This document shows positions 49,201 to 53,737 of a DNA stretch of 64,000 nt, in pieces. The stretch spans positions 1,627,501 through 1,691,500 of the forward strand of contig NZ_CP076444.2 in the NCBI RefSeq assembly GCF_020023735.2. Reading direction: 5' to 3'. How positions within the stretch are numbered: position 1 is the first letter of the stretch; each line of letters begins with the position of its first letter. The position numbers were made by a program, and so were the translations under genes. This stretch comes from Mycoavidus sp. HKI. GTDB taxonomy: Bacteria; Pseudomonadota; Gammaproteobacteria; Burkholderiales; Burkholderiaceae. The notes below the pieces were generated by a model. The model searched no databases and was not told the DNA's origin. It worked only from the letters and a program-made list of their open reading frames with translations.

Positions 49201-51518
49201 TGGCTTACGCTCCGATGTTCGACCATCACTCCTTTAGGCGCACCAGTGGAACCGGAGGTATAGATCACATAGGCCAGATGACACGAGGTTAAGCCAGCAA
49301 CGTAGGGGTTAGTGGCCGGGAACAGTGGTTCTTGACTTGGATCAAGTACAGTCTGCCCAGCCAGTGCAGCTTCCCCCAAGGCGGCGCGTCCAGTCGCATC
49401 GGCAAGAAACAGCGTAGGCGCCACATCGGCCAAGATATACGTGAGGCGTTCACTCGGATATGTCGGGTCCAGTGGTACATAGACACCGCCTGCCTTGAGG
49501 ATAGCGAGTAAACCAATCAGTAATGCCGGTGAACGCTTCACACAGAGAGCAACCCGCACATCTGGTTGAACACCTAATTCGATGAGTTGATGGGCAAGGC
49601 GATTGGCCCGTGCATTCAGTTCTGCATAGCTAAATTTTTGATCTTCGTAAACAAGCACTATGGCTTCTGGCGTACGCGCAACTTGCGCTTCAAACAATTG
49701 GTGCATGCATTGGTGTGCTGGATAAGGCGTTGCTACCGAATTCCATGTCTGCAACAGAAGCTCTCGTTCGTCAACGGGGAGCACTTCCAGTTGGTGAACT
49801 GGCAGCTTAGGCTTATGCTCTAACGCTTCAACCAAACTTTGCAGCGCCTCTTGCATATAGCCACATACCCGAACCGACTCGATTGGTAGCGCCACCTGAG
49901 TAGTCAGACCAAGCCTCGTGCCAGAATCCTCTACTGATAGTGCAAATGGATAGTTGGTGCGCTCTTCTTTATGCAGCCATTCAATGCCTGGGAAAATTTG
50001 ATTCTGGTCACTCTCTACCGCCTTGTGTCGATAGTTTAATAACGCACTAAAAAGGGGCGTACCTGCTGGCACACTGCTGCAGCGTTGCGCTAAGGCAAGC
50101 GGCGCATGTTCATGTTCGAGTAAAGCGGCAAGCTGTGCGTGGGTATCACGTACACTGCTCTCAACATCCATTTGATCCAGGTCAATGCGCAACGGCAGCG
50201 TATTCATAAACAGCCCCAGCGCCCGATCTGCGCCACCTTGCATGCGGCCTAATAACACCGTACCGAATACCACCTGCTGTTGCCCACTGGTTCGCGCAAG
50301 CACCTGCGCCCAGGCTAAATGACATAAACTTGCCAAACTCACACTCAGTCGTTTAGCTTGGACACGCAGTCGATTATTCAGCTCCTGCGGCAGCATACGG
50401 CGGGATTCGGTAACTTGAGAACCATCACGATGAACGCCGCTCAGGCCAAAAGGCAATGTAGGCTCATCCACCTCAGCCAGCATCTCTGTAAAAAAGCGCT
50501 CATGCGCCTCTTGGCTCGCTCCTAAGCGCGCCTGCGCCACCAAGTCGCGGAATGGCTGGGGAGGAGACAAGGCATCTTTTTGTTCCTTCATCAAAGTCCG
50601 CACTTCAGCATTCATTATCTCGATGGCAGTATGATCTCCAATCAGATGGTGCATTAGCTGAACCAGCAACCAGCGCCCGTCATCATTTTGGGCAATCGCA
50701 AAGCGCAATAATGGCGCTTGCGTCAAATCTATCCGATACTGACGAGGATCAAAATGCTGCAGCAACTGCTGTGCAATCGGTCCATTCGCTGAATTCAAAG
50801 AAAGGGTTTCAATTGACAGCGGTGCATCACGCCAGACAACCTGAGCGGGTGTAGACAGCTGCTCCCAAACAAAAGCTGTGCGCAAAATATCATGTCGCTT
50901 CACTACCTGTTGCACCGCATCCAGATAACCATCAAGCAAGGCTCGACTGTCAAACGCCAGTTGGTCAATGAGCAAATAAGGGTCGCCTTCTGTCACCGCT
51001 AAATGATGGAATAAAATCCCCTCCTGTAATGGAGACAGCGCATAAATATCTTGGATGTTGGACACGCCACTTGGTGTCTTTTCAATAATCCGATCAATAT
51101 CAGTCTGACTGAGATCAATCAGTGGCAGCATCTCTGGCGTCAAAGTCGTGGTATCGGCCGTAATTAGATTTGGTGGAGTAGCGACTTCTCGATGCTGGCT
51201 TAGTGAGTGCGCTAAAGCTTTGAGCGTAGGGCTATCGGATTGGTAGGCTAGCAGCCGGTTTCGCCAGAACGTTTCGTGCAACGCCACCATCTCAAGTATT
51301 TCTCTGCTTTTAGGAGCTTGGCTGGTCATCTGCTCGGGTAGACATTTTCCGGGCTGAAGCTTAGCTTGAGAAGCTGGCGCCTTAGGATCTACTAAAGAGT
51401 TATCAAGAATCTCCAGTTCTTTGCATGAAGCTTCATTCGCATCATCCTGCTGCGCTTGAGTTTTATCCAGAGTTTGCTGATTTATAGGCAACTGACCAGT
51501 TACATTTCTAATGAACAT
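34227..51518 (-). CDS. Five-module nonribosomal peptide synthetase with terminal thioesterase
   Basis: 5763 residues organised as (C-A-T) x5 then TE, each module about 1080 residues. Module boundaries on the DNA are roughly 51518-48030, 48030-44790, 44790-41550, 41550-38310 and 38310-35060, with TE in 35000-34227. Every C domain has LSPLQ(E/D)GIL(F/L)HHL followed by four residues and GD, and the catalytic HHLIxD. Every A domain has YTSGSTGxPKGV, YGxTET, YxTGDL and NGKL(D/N)RKAL. Every T domain has DNFFALGGHSLLA with the phosphopantetheine serine. TE has GWSLGG near residue 5586. Hand-aligned ten-residue codes: A2 DVWNIAMVHK and A3 DFWNIGMVHK (threonine), A1 DVSSLGVVWK, A4 DTSEMGTVNK, A5 DVWIVTAAVK (not recognised). 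The first about 110 residues look like a remnant of a lost upstream domain. A strong ribosome site precedes the start. The product is unknown. Confidence 0.93.
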   Translation of the reverse strand: MFIRNVTGQLPINQQTLDKTQAQQDDANEASCKELEILDNSLVDPKAPASQAKLQPGKCLPEQMTSQAPKSREILEMVALHETFWRNRLLAYQSDSPTLKALAHSLSQHREVATPPNLITADTTTLTPEMLPLIDLSQTDIDRIIEKTPSGVSNIQDIYALSPLQEGILFHHLAVTEGDPYLLIDQLAFDSRALLDGYLDAVQQVVKRHDILRTAFVWEQLSTPAQVVWRDAPLSIETLSLNSANGPIAQQLLQHFDPRQYRIDLTQAPLLRFAIAQNDDGRWLLVQLMHHLIGDHTAIEIMNAEVRTLMKEQKDALSPPQPFRDLVAQARLGASQEAHERFFTEMLAEVDEPTLPFGLSGVHRDGSQVTESRRMLPQELNNRLRVQAKRLSVSLASLCHLAWAQVLARTSGQQQVVFGTVLLGRMQGGADRALGLFMNTLPLRIDLDQMDVESSVRDTHAQLAALLEHEHAPLALAQRCSSVPAGTPLFSALLNYRHKAVESDQNQIFPGIEWLHKEERTNYPFALSVEDSGTRLGLTTQVALPIESVRVCGYMQEALQSLVEALEHKPKLPVHQLEVLPVDERELLLQTWNSVATPYPAHQCMHQLFEAQVARTPEAIVLVYEDQKFSYAELNARANRLAHQLIELGVQPDVRVALCVKRSPALLIGLLAILKAGGVYVPLDPTYPSERLTYILADVAPTLFLADATGRAALGEAALAGQTVLDPSQEPLFPATNPYVAGLTSCHLAYVIYTSGSTGAPKGVMVEHRSVSHFMQAQQAYLDIQPTSRVLQFVSISFDVSVSEIMTLAYGASLYLPPDNVRLDRYKLWEYLEKNAITHASLPPALLQDGHGLPHLSLPLKLLLGGEAPSPRLLQNLTPQCMLFNVYGPTETTVWSTVWHCPRDFNGEAVSIGRPLANIQFYLLNKYGQPVPLGAVGEICIGGAGVTRGYLNQPELTDRRFIADPFSKDKNARLYKTGDLARYLPDGNLEFLGRNDFQVKIRGFRIELGEIEVRLVEHPQVREAAVLALGEGNDKRLVAYVVAEPDEHLAQALRTHLAARLPEYMVPAAFVHLEAFPLTPNGKLNRKALPAPDEKAFAHQAYEAPQGETEHTLAAIWSELLRVERIGRHDNFFALGGHSLLAVQMIERLRHLGSTLSAHALFGTHTLSTLARSLGQHQEVMVPPNLITADAIKITPEMLPLIDLSQTDIDRIVEKTPGGVSNIQDIYALSPLQEGILFHHLAVTEGDPYLLIDQLAFDSRTLLDGYLDAVRQVVERHDVLRTAFVWEQLSTPAQIVRRDAPLSIETLSLDSANGPIAQQLLQHFDPRRYRMDLTQAPLLRFAIAQNDDGRWLLVQLMHHLIGDHTATEIMNAEVRTLMKEQKDALSPPQPFRDLVAQARLGASQEAHEHFFTEMLAEVDEPTLPFGLSGVHRDGSQVTESRRMLPQELNNRLRVQAKRLSVGLASLCHLAWAQVLARTSGQQRVVFGTVLLGRMQGGADRALGLFMNTLPLRIDLDQMDVESSVRDTHAQLAALLEHEHASLALAQRCSSVPAGTPLFSALLNYRHNTAERDKNRIFPGIEWLHEEERTNYPFVLSVDDSIADLGLTAQVVHPFDPVQICGYMQQTLQSLVEALERMPKMPVHQLEVLPVDERELLLQTWNSVVTPYPAHQCMHQLFEEQVERTPEAIALVYEEQEFSYAELNAQANRVAHQLIKLGVQPDTRVAICMDRSPALVVGLLAILKAGGAYVPLDPAYSSERLTHILTDAAPAILLADTAGRAALGESELTSLTVLDPNSLPPLPSTNPKISTLSPHHLAYIIYTSGSTGLPKGVMVEHAQITRLFDATADWYQFNQHDVWCLFHSFAFDVSVWELWGALRHGGKLVIVPHHIARSPQDFYHLLCKQGVTVLNQTPSAFKPLIDCHAQSKLSDRLRYVIFAGEALEPAVLQTWYAVHAEHSPQLVNMYGTTETTVHATYRLMQQKDSHQIGSPVGKRIPDLKIYLLDANRQPVPLGAIGEIYIGGAGVARGYLNRPKLSAERFVADPFSKDKNARLYRTGDLARYLPDGELEFLGRNDFQVKIRGFRIELGEIEARLADHPQVREAAVLALGEGSDKRLVAYVVAKPNEHLAQALRTHLAARLPEYMVPAAFVRLEAFPLTPNGKLDRKALPAPDVEALARQTYEVPQGEIEQILAAIWTELLGVERISRHDNFFALGGHSLLAVQMIERLRRAGLTLSVRTLFDKPTLSILAQSLGQHQEIVVPPNLITRDTIALKPELLPLIQLTQTDIDGIVEQTPGGVSNIQDIYALSPLQDGILFHHLMATEGDPYLLLDQLAFASRALLDRYLDAVQQVVKRHDILRTAFVWEQLSTPAQVVWRDAPLSIETLSLDSANGPIAQQLLQHFDPRRYRMDLTQAPLLRFAIAQDDDGRWLLVQLMHHLIGDHSTLEVMGSEVQAWLKGQGSTLSPAQSFRNLIAQVRLGVSQEAHERFFREMLSEVDEPTLPFGLTEVHRDGSQITESYRMLPQDLNDRLRTQAKRLNVSLASLCHLAWAQVLARTSGQQQVVFGTVLFGRMQGGMGADQAMGLFINTLPLRIDLDETEVEESVGHVHARLAALLEHEHASLALAQRCSSVPAGTPLFSALLNYRHNAAERDKNQIFPGIEWLHEEERTNYPFVLSVDDSIADLGLTAQVVHPFDPVQICGYMQQTLQSLVEALERMPKVPVHQLEVLPVDERELLLQTWNSVVTPYPAHQCMHQLFEAQVERTPEAIALVYEEQEFSYAELNAQANRVAHQLIKLGVQPDTRVAICMDRSPALVVGLLAILKAGGAYVPLDPAYSSERLTHILTDAAPAILLADTVGRAALGESELASLTVLDPNSLPPLPSTNPKISTLSPHHLAYIIYTSGSTGLPKGVMVEHAQITRLFDATADWYQFNQHDVWCLFHSFAFDFSVWELWGALRHGGKLVIVPHHIARSPQDFYHLLCEQGVTVLNQTPSAFKPLIDCQAQSKLSDSLRYVIFGGEALEPTVLQMWYATRAEHSPQLVNMYGITETTVHVTYRPLQQKDSDQVGSPVGKRIPDLKIYLLDANRQLAPLGAVGELYIGGAGVARGYLNRPELTAQRFVADPFSKDKNARLYRTGDLARYLPDGNLEFLGRNDFQVKIRGFRIELGEIEARLADHPQVREAAVLALEEGNDKRLVAYVVAKPDEHLAQALRTHLAARLPEYMVPAAFVRLEAFPLTPNGKLDRKALPAPDVEALARQTYEVPQGEIEQMLAAIWTELLGVERISRHDNFFALGGHSLLAVQMIERLRRVGLTLSVRALFDTPTLSFLARSLRQHQEVAVPPNLITPDTTELTPDLLALIQLTQTDIDHIVEQTPGGVANIQDIYALSPLQDGILLHHLMATEGDPYLLITQMAFDSRALLDRYLDAVQQVVKRHDILRTAFIWEQLSTPAQVVWRDAPLSIEELSLDSANGPIPQQQLQYFDPRRYRMDLTQAPLLRFAIAQDDDGRWLLVQLLHHLIDDNSSMRILNAEVQALLKGQGSTLPPAQSFRNLIAQVRLGVSQEAHERFFREMLGEVDEPTLPFGLAEVHREGSQVTESYRMLPQELNDRLRMQAKRLNVSLASLCHLAWAQVLARTSGQQQVVFGTVLFGRMQGGMGVDQAMGLFINTLPMRIDLDETEVEESVRHVHARLAALLEHEHASLALAQRCSSVPAGTPLFSALLNYRYNAVPSDTTQLMPGIEELHAEDWDSYSLSLSVDDYGQSLGLTAQIAQPFNPERLCGYMQKALESLAETLERAPKMPVRQLEIVPNAEQALLLQTWNATAAPYPKDQCLHQLFEAQVERTPNAIALAHENLTISYAELNAQANRLAHHLIDIGVRPDSRVALYIQPSIDMVMGLLAVLKAGGAYVPLDTKYPAERLADMVNDSVPVALLSIGAPHTVVAQGLGEKAPVLDLRADMAHWKDKSSHNPSPHKLGLNAEHLAYVMYTSGSTGKPKGVMIQHQGVVSLAITMIQQTDLSPQDRVLQFSSLSFDTSVSDIFATLTCGATLVLRTDAWLADTQEFWRLCEANQISVMELPTQFWAQLAQEKAPVPQKIRLMMIGGDALSASAHQAWFVNTGHRPRLLNTYGPTETTVNATIREVSADGNDWRAIGRPITNTRVYVLDSSMQPTPLGVAGELYIGGAGVARGYLNRPDLTAERFLSDPFSDQTDAWMYRTGDLVRYLPDGNLEFLGRNDYQVKIRGFRIELGEIEARLTEHPQVREAVVAALGEGSNKRLVAYVVAKPDEHLVQSLRTHIAVALPEYMVPAAFVRLETFPLMPNGKLDRKALPAPDVEALARQTYEVPQGEVEQMLAAIWTKLLDVERISRHDNFFALGGHSLLAVQMIERLRRAGLTLSVRTLFDKPTLSILAQSLGQHQEIVVPPNLITRDTIALKPELLPLIQLTQTDIDGIVEQTPGGVSNIQDIYALSPLQDGILFHHLMATEGDPYLLLDQLAFASRALLDRYLDAVQQVVKRHDILRTAFVWEQLSTPAQVVWRDAPLSIETLSLDSANGPIAQQLLQHFDPRRYRMDLTQAPLLRFAIAQDDDGRWLLVESSHHLISDHSTGDVMDAEVRAFVENQSDALPAAQPFRNLVAQARLGVSQEAHERFFREMLGEVDEPTLPFGLTEVHRDGSQVTESHRMLPQELNNRLRMQAKRLNVSLASLCHLAWAQVLARTSGQQRVVFSTVLFGRMRGGEGADQAMGLFINTLPLRIDLDETGVEESVRHVHARLAALLEHEHASLALAQRCSNVPAGTPLFSAMLNYRHNMMSVDENQTMSGVERLYGEERTNYPFLLSIEDFSTKLGLTAQVAQPFDPAQVCGYMQEALLSLVNALEYTPKIPVHQLEVLPVEERKLLLQTWNATETSYPAHQCIHQLFEEQVERTPESVALVYGDQQFSYAELNAQANRLAYQLIECGVQPDTRVALCAERSPAIVVGLLATLKAGGVYVPLDPVYPSERLAHILAHAAPKILLADRVGRTALGEEALAPLIVLDPNELPKLSTANPHIPELTSRHLIYVLYTSGSTGKPKGVTMEHRSIVNLAQASVASFGVHPSSRVLQFASISFDVSIWEMLVALSCGASLYLPPETIRHDRDKLWDYLAGQAITHVILPPALLQGGEILPSLSTPLTMVLTGEAPSATLLQNLSRQGTVFNAYGPTETHAVTVWPAASSALDHGVLSIGRPIANTRLYVLDARGQPVPLGAVGELYIGGVGVARGYLDQLELTAERFLRDPFSEYEDARMYKTGDLVRYLPDGNLVFLGRNDHQIKIRGFRIEPGEIEACLAEHPLVQEAVVLAMGEGNDKRLVAYVVAEPDEQSVQSLRAHLAANLPEYMVPAAFVRLDAFPLTSNGKLDRKALPAPDAEALARQVYEVPQGEFEYTLATIWSELLGVERIGRHDNFFALGGHSLLAMQMAGRIRSKLGVEITLRTTFEAPTIAGLAQRLLGSDGVLDNKDGILNNSFDVLLPLQPKGSRSPLFCIHSGVGVSWEYIGLSQYLGEEQPIYGLQARGLDGMSRFAETIDEMAADYIKQIRQIQPSGPYSLLGWSLGGMVAHSMATQLEQQGERVALLAIWDAYPSLSGEEWEKPQDLTASRAAYMETFEIYDDKKIPNASEYLWEKIQRCTVNANKIVKNFSPRIYSGDMLFFHATIKDSLYAPLHPDMWKPYICGEIKVHNINCNHSEMGEPKAIAEISRPLADKLNQLQKSQLPQNKEEILDIE
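37745..38400 (-). repeat. Near-identical module segment (T4/C5), partner of 44230-44884
   Basis: About 655 bp covering the end of carrier domain 4 and the first part of condensation domain 5 match 44230-44884 (T2/C3) almost base for base. The protein is identical over more than 200 residues. Outside this tract the two modules diverge normally, which indicates recent intragenic recombination. Confidence 0.85.
44230..44884 (-). repeat. Near-identical module segment (T2/C3), partner of 37745-38400
   Basis: See the preceding entry. The right-hand end of the tract lies in the conserved DNFFALGGHS coding region. The left-hand end falls just before the HHLI(G/S)DH catalytic motif, where C3 and C5 become different. 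Confidence 0.85.
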
Positions 51519-51522
51519 TCTG

Positions 51523-51530
51523 ACCTCCTT
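51523..51530 (-). promoter_or_regulatory. Strong ribosome binding site of the NRPS gene
   Basis: AAGGAGGT on the minus strand, ending four bases before the ATG at 51518. It is the full anti-16S complement and fixes the start codon. Confidence 0.85.
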
Positions 51531-51796
51531 TTAAATAAGTTATTCTTCTAAAGCTCTTAACCCCTTACGCAGAGACTTTCGTTTCTTAAATATTCCTCCT
51601 GGGTAACGTCAATGCGATTGAGGATGCTGAGTAATCAGCGATCCTATTTAAAAAATTGAGCATAATGACGTCCCCGAACCTGTGCAGGATTCTGCGATTT
51701 ATGATAGGGCAGAAAATAATCCCGTACAAGCATGTGTGTGAAGAATTGTGGGGAGCAAATGAATTGTAAGCATTTATCCACGCCACCGTTGACAAG
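51531..51796. other. Upstream region of the NRPS gene, no gene seen
   Basis: About 270 bp between the NRPS ribosome site and an IS66 remnant. It should carry the NRPS promoter, but I cannot identify convincing hexamers or operator symmetry. One minus-strand frame across it continues from the IS66 remnant and is not a gene in its own right. Confidence 0.4.
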
Positions 51797-51994
51797 TTAT
51801 AAAAGAGGTTGTAGCGAGAGCAATTCGTCAATTCGACGGTGAGGCCAAGCGGGTAATTTTTCCAAAATGTCTTTGAGCTACACAGCGGGGTCAAGCCCAT
51901 TGAGTTTTGCCATGGCAAACAAACTTTGAATCGTAGCAGCGCGCCGGCCAGCCCATTCAGAGCCTGTAAAAGGCCAATTCTTTCGGTTATGCTG
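51797..51994 (-). pseudogene. IS66-family transposase (TnpC) C-terminal remnant
   Basis: Reads NRKNWPFTGSEWAGRRAATI, then QSLFAMAKLNGLDPAV, a stop (51878-51880), then LKDILEKLPAWPHRRIDELL and a final stop at 51797. This is the conserved end of IS66 TnpC proteins (RKNWxFxGS, AKLNGLDP, LxDxLxxLP, RIDELLP). Only the 3' end remains, and it contains an in-frame stop. Confidence 0.8.
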
Positions 51995-52086
51995 ATGTCA
52001 AGGGTTGGCCTGCATGGGTCCGCGAGGGGACGTGTGTATTACGACGGTTACCCCGGCAAATTCGCCGGATCATCGCACAAATAGGG

Positions 52087-52142
52087 TGGAAACTTTTGAA
52101 CGCTGTTTCCTCTCCTAAACTGGAAAGTTTTGCACGCTGTTT
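52087..52142 (+). repeat. Two direct copies of a 21-bp sequence, probably IS-end repeats
   Basis: GGAAACTTTTGAACGCTGTT and GGAAAGTTTTGCACGCTGTT occur in the same orientation 34 bp apart. Multiple short terminal repeats of this kind occur at ends of IS21-type elements, but no associated transposase is present. The second copy touches the relic at 52143. Confidence 0.4.
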
Positions 52143-52250
52143 AACAACCAAGGGCTAGTAACTGAAAATCAATCTCTTAGAGTTCAGTTGGATCATATGG
52201 AAGCTAGATTTATGGCTGCTTTGTTACGTGAAAATAATAATGACTGTTAG
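52143..52250 (+). pseudogene. C-terminal relic of a repeat/coiled-coil protein
   Basis: 36 codons read NNQGLVTENQSLRVQLDHME then ARFMAALLRENNNDC and stop. They parallel the end of the protein at 29741-30562 (GLRRENQELRDRLNSLEAGF). The lipoprotein relic follows directly, in the same order as at 29741-31336, so a whole two-gene unit was once present here. Confidence 0.65.
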
Positions 52251-52318
52251 ATTTAATTAATAATTGCAGCCATGTTTTTATAGAGATTTTTTATAATTTA
52301 ATTTTTATATAAGTAGCG

Positions 52319-52735
52319 ATGCGATCTATTATTCTTTCCACACCATTATGTATTTTTCCTTTTATGGGCTGTGGCGGAGATAATCCTATCCACGAAGAAC
52401 AGGCGCTCATATCTTGAAAAAATAAAAATGCAACAAAGTCCTTAGCGGAGCTTGCAGATGAATTAAGCAAAGTGAAAGTAGAAGATTATGGCCGTGCTGT
52501 GCATGATAGAGCAGTAGAATTAAGAGAGATCGCATGTAATTTAGAAAAAATTATGCCAAAACCTACTGGGGAGCTAGCAAGTAGAACCTTATTGCTGATG
52601 GAACGTTTAACAAAAGTAATCCATTCTGAGTCAAGTGTAAAAAATAAGAGTTATATTTTAAATGATATTTCAAAAGAGACGAAGGAATTGAAAGAAGAAA
52701 TGAGTGAGGATATAGAAGAAATTATAGAAAATTAG
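52319..52735 (+). pseudogene. Lipoprotein paralogue with a single in-frame stop
   Basis: From ATG at 52319 the frame gives MRSIILSTPLCIFPFMGCGG-like sequence with a lipobox, reaches TGA at 52415-52417 (codon 33), and continues in the same frame to 52735. The continuation includes KPTGELASRTLLLMERLTKV, the family segment shared with 30593-31336. The remaining downstream part from an ATG at 52472 could be read as an 87-residue peptide without the lipid anchor. The last third of the paralogue is missing. Otherwise the frame is undamaged, so the loss is recent or the stop is a sequencing error. Confidence 0.75.
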
Positions 52736-52836
52736 AAAGCAGCGAGGGGAAATTCAATTCGCCAACCGAGAGGCAGCAGTTTGCGATGTCGCCAGACAAC
52801 TACGGTCACAGCCTTTTTATTCTTAACTAGTTTACC

Positions 52837-52860
52837 GTCCAACTTTCGGGGGTCAGTTCA
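52837..52860 (-). mobile_element. Solitary IS3-type terminal repeat
   Basis: The minus strand from 52860 reads TGAACTGACCCCCGAAAGTT then GGAC, the familiar end of many IS3-family elements. No transposase gene remains next to it. It lies between the lipoprotein relic and the direct repeat that bounds the NRPS segment. Confidence 0.65.
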
Positions 52861-52893
52861 AAAATGAGTCAACTTCAGGGTACCTTATCGAAG

Positions 52894-53131
52894 CAAGGTC
52901 AAACTAACCTCAAATACACGCCCTAGCAATTGCGTTTAGAAAAATCAAGTTGATCGTAGGGAGTGAGCTGTGCGGCTTCTGCAAGTTGCTTTGTCGCGGC
53001 AACGTCAGAACCTTTGATAATGATGGCACAATAGGAGTCAGAATCCGTTTCAAAATGCAGAAGTGCAAGTTCTCTTGCGGCCAGCCACTCCGACAATGCC
53101 TGAAATGCAGCAGGAACTGATTCGAATTCCA
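52894..53131 (+). repeat. Direct repeat flanking the NRPS segment, intact copy
   Basis: Starts at CAAGGTCAAACTAACCTCAA, runs through CCCTAG and into the 3' third of the hypothetical gene at 52923. The other copy is 32089-32121 plus 33902-34113, interrupted by the IS1634-type element. Both are in the same orientation, so recombination between them would remove about 19-20 kb including the five-module NRPS gene. Confidence 0.8.
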
Positions 53132-53537
53132 TTTCGCAATCATGATCCCACTGCTCTTGGGCATTGAGGGTTGCCAGAATCTCAGAAACCTGCCATCCAA
53201 TTTCTTCACTTGCCTTCCAGTCTAGTTGAATGATCAGCCACTGACCTCGTCGTTGGCCGTCGTCCCCTGACATAACTTCCTGTAGCGCCTCAAACGAGCT
53301 TTCTGTTTCGTATAGGGCGGTGCGGGCTACTTGCCATAGACGCCGAGCTTCCGTCTGGGATAAGGAAGCGGTCAAGAACTGGATGAACTTCTGAAGATTT
53401 TTTTCCAATTGTTCCAAATCAGGCCCACTTTCATTATCCAATAGTTCGGCAACATTTTCTTCAGGCACATCTGTATCAACAGGATCTGCATCCTTAGATT
53501 GGCTACCACTAAATATTTTTTTCAGAAATTTCAACAT
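52923..53537 (-). CDS. Hypothetical cytosolic protein (possibly DUF6630-like)
   Basis: About 204 residues from the ATG at 53537 (MLKFLKKIFSGSQSKDADPV); starts at 53546 or 53585 are possible, and GGAG lies near 53550. The N terminus is lysine-rich, then an acidic linker, then an alpha/beta domain with GQWLIIQLDWKASEEIGWQV, EQWDHDCEMEFESVPAAFQA and RELALLHFETDSDSYCAIII. The layout reminds me of DUF6630 proteins, from memory and with low certainty. There are no catalytic motifs and no membrane segments. Its 3' third is duplicated at 33902-34113. Confidence 0.6.
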   Translation of the reverse strand: MLKFLKKIFSGSQSKDADPVDTDVPEENVAELLDNESGPDLEQLEKNLQKFIQFLTASLSQTEARRLWQVARTALYETESSFEALQEVMSGDDGQRRGQWLIIQLDWKASEEIGWQVSEILATLNAQEQWDHDCEMEFESVPAAFQALSEWLAARELALLHFETDSDSYCAIIIKGSDVAATKQLAEAAQLTPYDQLDFSKRNC

Positions 53538-53737
53538 TTTGATCATTCTCCAGAATTTCCTAGTATTATTTTTATAAACATGCAAGGTGTCCCTATAATG
53601 CTAAAGAAATTTTCTATTTGTTCTTACACTAAAAATTGTCAGTGCATTTTTGCGCATCTGACCAAACCCTGATCGGCTTTAATCCATTCTGGCTATTTTC
53701 ATCAAACGTTTCATTATGCTACCGCAGGAGCATTCTA

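Noticed and set aside
34227-51518. Numerous open frames of 60-180 codons opposite the large NRPS gene
   Set aside because: They recur at the same place in each module, have no ribosome sites and are explained as shadows of the conserved coding strand.
52087-52142. Iterons of a replication origin
   Set aside because: Only two copies are present, no replication gene or AT-rich unwinding region accompanies them, and the surroundings are IS remnants.
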